Origin: Magnetospirillum sp.
GTDB taxonomy: Bacteria; Pseudomonadota; Alphaproteobacteria; Rhodospirillales; Magnetospirillaceae
Reading direction: 5' to 3'
Assembly: GCA_024707145.1 (NCBI GenBank)
Contig: JANQAI010000011.1
Coordinates: 930,001-994,000 of the forward strand
DNA: 64,000 bases
Positions 36,900 to 45,176 of this stretch are shown piece by piece. A program made the position numbers and the translations under genes. The notes below the pieces were generated by a model, which saw only the letters and a program-made list of their open reading frames with translations, made no database searches and was not told where the DNA came from. Within the stretch, counting starts at the first letter, position 1, and each line of letters opens with the position of its first letter.

Positions 36900-39233
36900 A
36901 TGGTCTTCGGCGGCGAGATGCGCCTGTGGGCCAAACTGGTCAACATCGCCGTCCTGGCCGTTCTGGTGGCGGTGGCGGTCAGCTTCCTGTGGCTGATGAG
37001 CTCCCTGCCCCGCATCGAGGGCCGCGTTCCGGTCAAGGGGCTGGAACTGCCGGCGACCATCGCCCGCGACAGCGTCGGTATCCCCCACATCACCGCCCGC
37101 TCGGTGCGGGACGCTTATTTCGCCGCCGGCTGGACCCACGCCCAGGACCGCCTGTGGCAGATGGAGACGCAGCGCCGCGTCGGCGCCGGCCGTCTGGCCG
37201 AGATCGTCGGCGAGGCCGGGTTGCCCAGCGACCGTTTCATGCGCACCCTGGGGCTGCGTGCCCTGGCCGAGGCGTCGCTGGAGAAACTGGACAAGCCCAC
37301 ACGCGACGCCCTGCAATCCTACGCCGACGGCATCAACGCGTGGCTGCGCGATCATTGGCACCGCCTGCCGCCGGAATTCGTCGTCCTGCGAGCCCGCCCT
37401 GAACCGTGGAGCCCGGCCGACTCCCTGGTGATCGGCCGCCTGCTGGCCTTGCAGTTGACCAACGACTGGCAGTCGGAAATCCTCAAGGCCAAGCTGGCCG
37501 CACACTTCGACGCGCGCCGCTTGGCGGAGCTGTGGCCGGGCAGCCCGCCGGGAACGCCGGTGACCGTGGCGTCCGGGCTGGCCGACGCGGTGATGGCCGC
37601 CGTGCCGGAAACCGCCCGCCCCCATCTGGCATCCAATGTCTGGGCGGTTTCGGGCGAGCGGACCGCAAGCCGCAAGCCGCTGCTGGCCAACGATCCCCAT
37701 CTCAGTTTCCAGGCCCCGGTGCAGTGGTACCTGATGTCCATGGAGGCACCAGGCCTGTCGCTGACCGGCGCCACCATCCCCGGCATTCCGTTCCATCTGG
37801 TCGGCCACAACGGCCGCATCGCCTGGGGCACCACCACCACCCATGCCGACACGGTGGACCTGTTCCTGGAACAGCAGGTGGGCGAGGATTCCTATCAGAC
37901 ACGGCAGGGCAACGAGCGTTTCTCGGTCAGGCAGGAAGTGATCAAGGTCAAAGGCGGCGACGACGTCACCCTGAGCGTGCGCGGCACCCGCCACGGTCCG
38001 GTGATCTCGGACCTGATGGCCAAGGACCTTGCCAAGCCGGGCCAGGTGGTGGCGCTGCGCTCCACCGCGCTGGAGGCCGACGATGTGACCGCCCAGGCGT
38101 TCCAGCGGCTCAACCGCGCCATCGATTGGCGGGGATTCAGCGCCGCCCTCAAGGATTTCCAGTCGCCGGTGCAGAACTTCGCCTATGCCGATACCGCCGG
38201 GACCATCGCTTTCGCCACTGCCGGCCGGGTGCCGCTGCGCAAGGGCGGCAACGGCAGCGTTCCGGCGCGCGGCTGGACCGGGGAAGGCGAATGGACCGGC
38301 TGGATTCCGCCGGACAAGCTGCCGCAGACGGTCAATCCCAAATCCGGCCGCATCGTCAACGCCAACAACCGGGTGGTGGGCGAGCGCTACCCCTACTCCA
38401 TCGCCACCGAGTGGCCCGAGGGCTACCGCGCCCAGCGCATCGGCGAGGTGCTGGATTCCAAGGCGGGACTGACCGTTGCCGACATGGCCGACCTGCAACT
38501 GGACCAGTTGTCGCTGGCGGCGCTGGAACTGAAGGAGTTGATGGAGGGCCCGCCCTCCATCGACCCGCAGGCCGCCGAGGCCGCTCGCCGGATTACCGCC
38601 TGGGATGGCCAATCCACCGCCGACCGGCCCGAGCCGTTGATCTTCGCCGCCTGGCTGGACCAGTTGTGGCACGACATCCTGGCCGACGACCTGGGCGATG
38701 ATTTCAAGGCGTTCCGCCGCGTCCGCCCCGAAGTGCTGGCCGGCATCCTGACCAGCCATCGTCACTGGTGCGACGACGAGACCACGCCGGAGGCGGAGTC
38801 CTGCGAGCAGATCAGCGCCCGCGCCCTTGAGCGCGCGGTGAAGGCCCTGAGCGAGCGCCACGGCCCCGACATGGCGACGTGGACCTGGGGCAGCGATCAC
38901 CGCGCTGTGTTCGAGCACCCGCTGCTGCGCCATTTGCCCCTGGTCGGCGGGATATCGGAAGCCTCCATTGCCACCGGCGGCGACGATTTCACCGTCGACC
39001 GCGGCACCTATTTGCCGGGCAGCTTCCGCCACATCCATGGGGCGGGGTTGCGCGTGGTCTACGACCTTGCCGATCTATCAAACAGCCGCTTCATCATCGC
39101 CACCGGCCAATCGGGCAACCCGCTGTCGCGCCATTACGACGACCTCATGGAAGCCTGGCGCGACAATCGCGGTCTGGCCATCGGCCGACGGCAGGACAAT
39201 GCGGCGGTCCTGCGCCTGGAGCCTGGTTATTGA
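36900..39233 (+). CDS. Penicillin acylase family (Ntn-hydrolase) protein
   Basis: The protein is about 777 residues from ATG 36900, which has GAGGAA 5 bp upstream. One N-terminal helix (AKLVNIAVLAVLVAVAVSFL) anchors or exports it. The A-chain has LPATIARDSVGIPHITARS and AGWTHAQDRLWQMETQRRVG. The likely self-cleavage site is before Ser in HLASNVWAVSGERT, leaving Ser as the N-terminal nucleophile. NDPHLSFQAPVQWY and GIPFHLVGHNGRIAWG follow. Family members hydrolyse amide bonds in beta-lactams, acyl-homoserine lactones or other acyl amides. The substrate cannot be assigned, and quorum quenching is possible. Its stop overlaps the threonine ammonia-lyase start. Confidence 0.88.
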   Translation: MVFGGEMRLWAKLVNIAVLAVLVAVAVSFLWLMSSLPRIEGRVPVKGLELPATIARDSVGIPHITARSVRDAYFAAGWTHAQDRLWQMETQRRVGAGRLAEIVGEAGLPSDRFMRTLGLRALAEASLEKLDKPTRDALQSYADGINAWLRDHWHRLPPEFVVLRARPEPWSPADSLVIGRLLALQLTNDWQSEILKAKLAAHFDARRLAELWPGSPPGTPVTVASGLADAVMAAVPETARPHLASNVWAVSGERTASRKPLLANDPHLSFQAPVQWYLMSMEAPGLSLTGATIPGIPFHLVGHNGRIAWGTTTTHADTVDLFLEQQVGEDSYQTRQGNERFSVRQEVIKVKGGDDVTLSVRGTRHGPVISDLMAKDLAKPGQVVALRSTALEADDVTAQAFQRLNRAIDWRGFSAALKDFQSPVQNFAYADTAGTIAFATAGRVPLRKGGNGSVPARGWTGEGEWTGWIPPDKLPQTVNPKSGRIVNANNRVVGERYPYSIATEWPEGYRAQRIGEVLDSKAGLTVADMADLQLDQLSLAALELKELMEGPPSIDPQAAEAARRITAWDGQSTADRPEPLIFAAWLDQLWHDILADDLGDDFKAFRRVRPEVLAGILTSHRHWCDDETTPEAESCEQISARALERAVKALSERHGPDMATWTWGSDHRAVFEHPLLRHLPLVGGISEASIATGGDDFTVDRGTYLPGSFRHIHGAGLRVVYDLADLSNSRFIIATGQSGNPLSRHYDDLMEAWRDNRGLAIGRRQDNAAVLRLEPGY

Positions 39234-40461
39234 GCATCGTACTGGCCGACATCGAAGCCGCCGCCAGCGCCATTGCCGGCGCGGTGAACCGCACGCCGTC
39301 CGTCGAGGCCACCGCCCTGGCCGAATGCCTGCCGGTGGCCGGATTGGTGGCGAAGCTGGAAAACCTGCAGATTTCGGGCTCGTTCAAGGCGCGCGGAGCG
39401 CTGGTGCGGCTGCTGGCCCTGAGTGAGGACGAGCGCCGCAAGGGTGTCATCGCCATGTCTGCGGGCAATCATGCCCAAGGCGTCGCCCTGCATGCCCGCC
39501 GCCTGGGCATTCCGGCCACCATCGTCATGCCGCGGCGCACCCCTTCACCAAGGTGGAGCGCACCCAGGCCCTGGGGGCGGCGGTGGTGCTGGAAGGCGAC
39601 AACCTGTCGGATGCCGAAGCCCATGCCCGCACCCTTGGGGAGATGGCGGGCCTCACCTTCATCCATCCCTATGACGACCGCCACATCATTGCCGGCCAGG
39701 GCACGGTGGCCCTGGAAATGCTGGCCGACTACCCTGATCTGGACACCCTGGTGGTGCCGGTGGGCGGCGGCGGCCTGATCTCGGGCATCGCGCTGGCGGC
39801 CAAGGCGTTGTCACCCTCCATCCAGATCATCGGCGTGCAGGCCGCCGCCTACGCCACCATGGTACGGCGGCCGCCGGTCCATTCCTTCCCGCCCACGGCG
39901 CTGCAGACCCTGGCCGAGGGCATCGCCGTCAAGCGCCCCGGCGGCCTGACCCGCCCGCTGGTGGATGCGCTGGTGGACGACCTGGTATCGGTGGACGAGG
40001 CCGGTATCGAACGGGCGGTGGAGTTGCTGGTGGAACGCCAGAAGCTGGTGGTGGAAGGCGCCGCCGCCGCGCCGCTGGCCGCCCTGCTGGCCGAGCCAGA
40101 GCGCTTCCGCGGCCGCAAGGTCGGCATGGTGGTGTCGGGCGGCAACGTGGACAGCCGCCTGCTCGCCTCCATCCTGATGCGGGGGTTGGTGCGGGCCGGA
40201 CGGCTGGCGCGGCTGCGCATCGAGATTTCCGACGCCCCGGGAACCTTGGCGGCGGTGGCCGAACTGATCGGCGACCACGGCGGCAACATCCTCGAAGTCT
40301 ACCACCAGCGCCTGTTCCAGGACGTGCCGGTCAAATACGCCGAACTGGACGTGGTGGTGGAAACTACCGACACCGAGCACCTGCGCACATTGGTGGAGGC
40401 GTTGGCTGCGGCCGGATATTCCACTCGCCTGCTGGGCTCCAACGCCGCCGGCAGCGAGTAG
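39230..40461 (+). CDS. Threonine ammonia-lyase with ACT domain (reading frame broken)
   Basis: The enzyme deaminates threonine to 2-oxobutanoate with PLP. The PLP lysine is in ISGSFKARGALVRLL near residue 48, the phosphate loop in VVPVGGGGLISGIAL, and a C-terminal ACT regulatory domain begins at LRIEISDAPGTLAAVAELIG. One frame ends at MPRRTP and another resumes with FTKVERTQALGAAVVLEGDN. Adding one C to the C4 run at 39540-39543 joins them, giving about 410 residues. The TTG start at 39230 overlaps the acylase stop. The catabolic or IlvA-like type with one ACT domain is likely, so I give no symbol. Confidence 0.88.
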
Positions 40462-40468
40462 GAACGAC

Positions 40469-40492
40469 AAGGGCGCCCCAAAGGGCGCCCTT
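40469..40492. terminator. Bidirectional intrinsic terminator
   Basis: A 10-bp perfect stem (40469-40478 with 40483-40492) with loop CAAA separates the convergent threonine ammonia-lyase and flavin reductase genes. Confidence 0.8.
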
Positions 40493-40503
40493 CCCGCGTC
40501 CGT

Positions 40504-41007
40504 TCAGGCTCCGGCAACCGGAGCGGGTGGCCCGTAATCCAGATAGGCGCCCCGGAAATAAATCAGCGGCGAACCGCCTTCCTGATGGGTCAGACGCTCC
40601 ACCTGGCCCACGAAGATCAGGTGATCGCCGCCCTCGATGGTGTTGACCAGCTTGCATTCCAGCGTGGCGATGCAGCCGCCAAGCAGCGGCACGCCCGACG
40701 CGCCCTTTTCCCATTTCACCCCGCTCCACTTGTCCTCGGAGCGATTGGCGAAGCGGATGGACAGGTCGCGTTGGGTTTCGGACAGCACGTTGATGCCGAA
40801 ATGGCCGAAGGTCTTGAAGGCCTCCAGGCTGGAGGTCTTGCTGCCGAGGCAGAACAGAACCAGCGGCGGATCGAGCGAGAGCGAGGAAAACGCACTCACC
40901 GTCACGCCGGCTGGAGTCTGGGTATCGGGATGCACGGTGGTGACCACGGTGACACCCGTGGCAAAGCACCCCAAGGCCTTACGGAAGGAACGCGGGTCAA
41001 CGGACAT
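40504..41007 (-). CDS. Flavin reductase-like FMN-binding protein
   Basis: The 167-residue protein starts at ATG 41007 (MSVDPRSFRKALGCFATGVT). It is a flavin reductase/DIM6 split-barrel protein. FATGVTVVTTVHPDTQTPAG and TVSAFSSLSLDPPLVLFCLG form the flavin site, FGINVLSETQRDLSIRFA is conserved, and the end PLIYFRGAYLDYGP is typical. Such proteins supply reduced FMN to two-component monooxygenases, but no partner is nearby. It was read from its own promoter region, divergent from motA. The specific partner is unknown. Confidence 0.88.
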   Translation of the reverse strand: MSVDPRSFRKALGCFATGVTVVTTVHPDTQTPAGVTVSAFSSLSLDPPLVLFCLGSKTSSLEAFKTFGHFGINVLSETQRDLSIRFANRSEDKWSGVKWEKGASGVPLLGGCIATLECKLVNTIEGGDHLIFVGQVERLTHQEGGSPLIYFRGAYLDYGPPAPVAGA

Positions 41008-41138
41008 GGCATGCTCGGTTATTAACGGAAGGAACATCGATGGAGATTAATAAGGTTCCATCGCCCGGGTCAAATGCCGCCTGCAGAAGCGCACTGTCGC
41101 ATTAGCAGGAGGGAACTTTTTTTGCGTGGGAGACGCAG

Positions 41139-41169
41139 TTGACTCGCGACATGGGCGGCGAATTATAGC
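41139..41169 (+). promoter_or_regulatory. Candidate promoter of motA
   Basis: TTGACT at 41139-41144 is followed after 17-19 bp by ATTATAGC (41162-41169), 60 bp before the motA start. It resembles a housekeeping promoter. No sigma-28 or sigma-54 site was recognised. Confidence 0.35.
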
Positions 41170-41229
41170 ATTCTCCCACTTGATCTGGTGACCGATCCGG
41201 TCCTCGCGGGACCGCAACAGGGGAAGTCA

Positions 41230-42090
41230 ATGTTCGCGATCATCGGCATCCTGACCACCATTGTCTGCGTTATCGGCGGATACGCGGCAGGCGGTGGTCA
41301 CCTTGCGGTGTTGTTCCAGCCCTTCGAATTCATGATCATCCTTGGTGCCGCCTTCGGCTCGCTGTTCCTCGGCAACCCCAAGGGAATTGTCCTTGGCATC
41401 GCCAAGAACTTCGGGATGATCTTCAAGGGCCCGCACCACAAGAAGGACAGCTACATCGAGCTGCTGTCCATGATGTACGCGGTCTTCAAGCTTGCCAAGA
41501 CCAAGGGCGACCTGGCCTTGGAAAGCCACGTGGAAAAGCCCGACGAAAGCCCGCTGTTCGCCAAGTTCCCCAACTTCAACGCCGACCACCACACCCGCAC
41601 CTTCCTGTGCGACTACCTGCGCCTGCTGACGCTGGGCACATCCAATGCCCACGAGCTGGAATCCATCATCGACGGCGAGTTGGAAGCCCACCACAAGCAC
41701 TACCATGAGATGGCCCACGCGGTGAACCTGATGGCCGACGCCATGCCCGCCCTGGGTATCGTCGCCGCGGTGCTGGGCGTGATCCACACCATGGGCTCCA
41801 TCACCGAGCCGCCGGAAGTGCTGGGCCACCTGATCGGCGCTGCGCTGGTGGGCACCTTCACCGGTGTGCTGGTATCCTACGCCTTCTTTGCGCCCTTCTC
41901 GCGGAACATGCAGTTGTGCTTCGATTCGGACCATTACTACTTCCTGGCCATCAAGGCCGGATTGCTGGCCCACATGCAGGGCTACGCACCGCAGGTTTCC
42001 ATCGAATTCGCCCGCAAGATTCTGCCTGACGCCCTGCGCCCCACCTTCCAGGAACTGGAAGATACGGTCACCAACCTGCCGCCGGATTAA
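41230..42090 (+). CDS. motA: Flagellar motor stator protein MotA
   Basis: The 286-residue membrane protein forms the proton-conducting stator with MotB. It starts at ATG 41230 after AGGGGAAG (MFAIIGILTTIVCVIGGYAA). Four helices are visible: two near the start (EFMIILGAAFGSLFLGNP being the second) and two near 175-225 (MPALGIVAAVLGVIHTMGSI and IGAALVGTFTGVLVSYAFF). The cytoplasmic loop between helices 2 and 3 carries charged residues for FliG contact. The conserved prolines near helix 3 are present. It is the longer type typical of alphaproteobacteria. motB follows after 23 bp. Confidence 0.95.
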   Translation: MFAIIGILTTIVCVIGGYAAGGGHLAVLFQPFEFMIILGAAFGSLFLGNPKGIVLGIAKNFGMIFKGPHHKKDSYIELLSMMYAVFKLAKTKGDLALESHVEKPDESPLFAKFPNFNADHHTRTFLCDYLRLLTLGTSNAHELESIIDGELEAHHKHYHEMAHAVNLMADAMPALGIVAAVLGVIHTMGSITEPPEVLGHLIGAALVGTFTGVLVSYAFFAPFSRNMQLCFDSDHYYFLAIKAGLLAHMQGYAPQVSIEFARKILPDALRPTFQELEDTVTNLPPD

Positions 42091-42113
42091 TGAAGGGGCT
42101 TGGGTAGCGCGCC

Positions 42114-43052
42114 ATGGCCGAAAATCAGCAAATCATCATCAAGCGCGTCAAGAAGGTGGCTGGCGGCCATCATGGCGGCGCCTGGAAAGTGGCCTATGCC
42201 GACTTCGTGACCGCCATGATGGCGTTCTTCCTGCTGCTATGGCTGCTGAACGCGGTCACCGAGGAGCAACTGACCGGCATTTCCAACTACTTCGCCCCGT
42301 CCATGGCGTCGAAAAGCCAGTCGGGTGCCGGCGGTATCCTAGGCGGCCAGGTCATGGGCGAAGGCCCCATGCAATCGAACACCTCCTCGCCCAGCCTGGT
42401 GCAGCACCTGCCGCCCCCTTCCATCGGCCCGGGCGGCGAGGACCTGACCTCCCAGGCAACCGAACCCATGGAGGGCCTAGGCGAGAAGGAATTCAAGGAA
42501 GCGCTGGCGGAACGGGAACAGTCCAAGTTCGACAAGGCCAAGGAGGTGCTGGAAGGCGCCATGAAGGGCATCCCCGAACTGAAGCAGTTCCAGGGATCGC
42601 TGATGGTGGACAATACCCCCGAGGGCCTGCGCATCCAGATCACCGACCAGGAAGGCCTGGCCATGTTCCCGTCGGGCAGTTCCGCCATGTACGGCCACAC
42701 CCGGGCGCTGCTGGATCTGGTGGGGCGGGTGGTCAACCAGCTGCCCAACAAGATTTCCATTTCCGGCCACACGGACGCCATCCCCTTCCGCGATCCGTCC
42801 GGCTACACCAACTGGGAATTGTCGGCCGACCGCGCCCTGGCCAGCCGCCGGGCCCTGCTGGCGGCCGGTGTGCCCGAGAACCGCGTGGACCGGGTGGTCG
42901 GACGCGCCGACACCGACCCGCTGCTCGTGAACGACCCCAAGGGCCCCCGCAACCGCCGCATCAGCATCATTCTCCTGCGCGAGAACGACCTGAGCCCACC
43001 GCCGGAACTGCCCGCCTCGCAGACGCCCGCGCTGGAACCCAGAAAGAAGTAG
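42114..43052 (+). CDS. motB: Flagellar motor stator protein MotB
   Basis: The 312-residue protein has a short basic N-terminus (IIIKRVKKVAGGHHGGAWKV), then a single helix. In AYADFVTAMMAFFLLLWLL the conserved Asp is the proton-binding residue. A long plug/linker leads to an OmpA-like peptidoglycan-binding domain near residues 190-290, with ISGHTDAIPF, NWELSADRALASRRALL and NRRISIILLR. It anchors the stator to the cell wall. With motA it makes a two-gene operon away from any flagellar structural gene in this window. Confidence 0.95.
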   Translation: MAENQQIIIKRVKKVAGGHHGGAWKVAYADFVTAMMAFFLLLWLLNAVTEEQLTGISNYFAPSMASKSQSGAGGILGGQVMGEGPMQSNTSSPSLVQHLPPPSIGPGGEDLTSQATEPMEGLGEKEFKEALAEREQSKFDKAKEVLEGAMKGIPELKQFQGSLMVDNTPEGLRIQITDQEGLAMFPSGSSAMYGHTRALLDLVGRVVNQLPNKISISGHTDAIPFRDPSGYTNWELSADRALASRRALLAAGVPENRVDRVVGRADTDPLLVNDPKGPRNRRISIILLRENDLSPPPELPASQTPALEPRKK

Positions 43053-43118
43053 CCGGCAACCCTGGACTCGCGCTCCGACGGTCCTTACGTCCGAGATCGG
43101 CAGCAGAGGAACCGCACC

Positions 43119-43640
43119 ATGTCACCGTCCCGCGCCATCGTCATCCCGCCGTCTACCGCCCGCTGGGGGGACGCCTGGGCGCATCCGGAGTATTTCGCGG
43201 GCGTCACTCTCAAGCGGGTAATCGCCTATGCCATCGACGTGGTGGTGGTCGGCCTCCTCGCCATCGCCCTGTGGTTCGTGGCCTCCTTCCTAGTGGTCCT
43301 GAGTCTGGGCCTGCTGCTGCCGTTGAAGGCGCTCGCCCTCGCCCTGCTGCCGCTGGCCTATCACATCCTGCTGCTGGCTTCGCCCCGCGCCGCCACCGTG
43401 GGCATGCGTCTCATGGGCCTGCGGGTCATGAGCCTGGCCCCCGGCGCCGAGGCTTGGGGTGGACGTCCGACCCTTTTCCAGGCAATGATCCAGATTGTGG
43501 CGTTCTACGGCTCGGTGGCGCTGACCGGATCGCTGATCCTGCTGGTGGCCCTATTCAATCCAAGACGGAGAACCCTGCATGATTGGCTGGCCGGAACGGT
43601 GGTGGTGAACGACCTATCGTTCCGTCAGGACGCCGGATAA
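43119..43640 (+). CDS. RDD domain membrane protein
   Basis: The 173-residue protein has the RDD arrangement. LKRVIAYAIDVVVVGLLAIA carries the Arg and Asp of the first helix, a second helix pair follows, and SPRAATVGMRLMGLRVMSLA leads to a third helix and RRTLHDWLAGTVVV with the last Asp. RDD proteins are small integral membrane proteins, some of them Na+/H+ antiporter-like, but the role here is unknown. It starts at ATG 43119 and follows motB by 66 bp. A weak hairpin at about 43653-43692 follows. Confidence 0.85.
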   Translation: MSPSRAIVIPPSTARWGDAWAHPEYFAGVTLKRVIAYAIDVVVVGLLAIALWFVASFLVVLSLGLLLPLKALALALLPLAYHILLLASPRAATVGMRLMGLRVMSLAPGAEAWGGRPTLFQAMIQIVAFYGSVALTGSLILLVALFNPRRRTLHDWLAGTVVVNDLSFRQDAG

Positions 43641-43745
43641 TGCCGCCCTCCCGATGGTGTGGCCTCTTGGTGTCGGCAAGAGGGGGCCACCATATCAGGG
43701 AGGACGGCAGGCGACGGCGCCCAATGCCGCAGCAAACGGGACGCG

Positions 43746-44513
43746 ATGGATCATATCCCTCTTAAACGGCCGCATTTCTTTTTCACCACGGCCCCCCTGC
43801 CCTGTCCGTACATAGCCGGGCGGCTGGAGCGCAAGATCGTGACCGAGTTGAACGGTCCCGACGCCGAGGTGCTGCACGAGGCGCTGTCGCGCGCCGGCTT
43901 CCGCCGCAGCCACTCCATCGCCTATACCCCCGCCTGCCCAGGGTGCAGCGCCTGCATTCCGGTTCGCATCGTGGCGGACGGATTCACTCCCGACCGCACC
44001 ATGCGGCGCATCGTGCGCGCCAATCAGGATTTGATCGCGCGGCACGTGCCCGCCCGCGCCACCGCCGAACAATACCGCTTGTTCTCGCGCTACCAGGAAT
44101 CCCGCCATGCCGGCGGCGACATGGCCCTGATGGGGTTCTACGACTACCGCTCCATGGTCGAGGACAGCCCCATCGACACCTTCCTGGTGGAATACCGCCA
44201 GGGTGACGGCACGTTGGTGGCGGCATGCTTGGCCGACCGGATGTCCGACGGTCTTTCTGCGGTATACAGCTTCTATGACCCGGATATGCCGCGCCGCTCG
44301 CTTGGCACGTATGTGGTCAACTGGCTGGTCGAGGAAGCGCGCGAGCAACGCCTGCCCTATGTCTATCTGGGGTATTGGATCGCGGAAAGCCGCAAGATGT
44401 CTTACAAGTCGCGCTTCTCGCCGCTCGAGGCCTTCGGCCCCAATGGCTGGCACCTGCTGGAAAACGTGTCCGCCGACCAGGACTCCTGCACCGCAGCCAA
44501 GGGCTTGCGTTAA
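43746..44513 (+). CDS. bpt: Aspartate/glutamate leucyltransferase (Bpt)
   Basis: The 255-residue enzyme adds leucine from Leu-tRNA to proteins with N-terminal Asp or Glu, marking them for ClpS/ClpAP. It starts at ATG 43746 (MDHIPLKRPHFFFTTAPLPC). PCPYIAGRLERK and YTPACPGCSACIPVRI hold the conserved cysteines. The GNAT core shows FLVEYRQGDGTLVAACLADR and SAVYSFYDPDMPRRSLGTYV, and the end YLGYWIAESRKMSYKSRFSP is diagnostic. It stands between the RDD gene and the TRAP genes with no evident functional partner in the window. Confidence 0.94.
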   Translation: MDHIPLKRPHFFFTTAPLPCPYIAGRLERKIVTELNGPDAEVLHEALSRAGFRRSHSIAYTPACPGCSACIPVRIVADGFTPDRTMRRIVRANQDLIARHVPARATAEQYRLFSRYQESRHAGGDMALMGFYDYRSMVEDSPIDTFLVEYRQGDGTLVAACLADRMSDGLSAVYSFYDPDMPRRSLGTYVVNWLVEEAREQRLPYVYLGYWIAESRKMSYKSRFSPLEAFGPNGWHLLENVSADQDSCTAAKGLR

Positions 44514-44621
44514 GGCAGAATTCCCGACAATTTTCCTTTCCTCCCCACTTGTTCCCTGCTCGGGCTATGTCATATTGGTCCGGGCGAAATAGAATAACTA
44601 TACCCACCGGGAGGAAGCCCA

Positions 44622-45176
44622 GTGTCTCAGCTGCTGCGACTCAGCGGCGCGATCGATCGCCTGAATACCGTGGTTGGACGTGCCGTCACTTGGCTGGTGC
44701 TGGTGATGACCCTGATCAGCTCGGGAAACGCGGTCATCCGCTATGCCTTCAACGCCAGTTCCAATGCGTGGCTGGAAATCCAATGGTACCTGTTCTCGGC
44801 GGTTTTCCTGCTCTGTGCGGGCTATACGCTGCTGAATAACGAACACATCCGCATCGACATCATCGCCGGTCGCTTCAGCCGCCGCACCCAGACCTGGATC
44901 GAGGTCATCGGCGGCGTCTTCTTCCTGCTGCCCATGGCGAGCCTGATCCTGTGGCTGTCATGGCCCATCTTCGTGGGCTCGCTGCAAAGCGGCGAGATGT
45001 CCAGCGATGCCGGCGGACTGATCCGCTGGCCGGCCAAGCTGCTGATTCCCGTGGGCTTCGCCCTGCTCACCCTGCAGGGCCTGTCGGAGACCATCAAGCG
45101 CATCGCCTTTCTGCTGGGAATGACCCCCGATCCCGCCGCCCATGCCGGCGGTTCCCACGGAGGCGGCCATGACTGA
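44622..45176 (+). CDS. TRAP transporter small permease (DctQ-like)
   Basis: The 184-residue protein has four helices and starts at GTG 44622 after GGGAGGAAG. TWLVLVMTLISSGNAVIRYA is helix 1. The conserved WLEIQWYLFSAVFLLCAGYT and NNEHIRIDIIAGRFSRRTQT regions are the DctQ hallmark. TRAP transporters import organic acids with a sodium gradient. It is followed by DctM with an 8-bp overlap. The C-terminus has a glycine/histidine-rich tail (HAGGSHGGGHD), which is unusual and could bind metal. Confidence 0.92.
   Translation: MSQLLRLSGAIDRLNTVVGRAVTWLVLVMTLISSGNAVIRYAFNASSNAWLEIQWYLFSAVFLLCAGYTLLNNEHIRIDIIAGRFSRRTQTWIEVIGGVFFLLPMASLILWLSWPIFVGSLQSGEMSSDAGGLIRWPAKLLIPVGFALLTLQGLSETIKRIAFLLGMTPDPAAHAGGSHGGGHD

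Noticed and set aside
36726..39038. A 770-codon minus-strand open frame
   Set aside because: It mirrors the penicillin-acylase-like gene and shows no recognisable domain.
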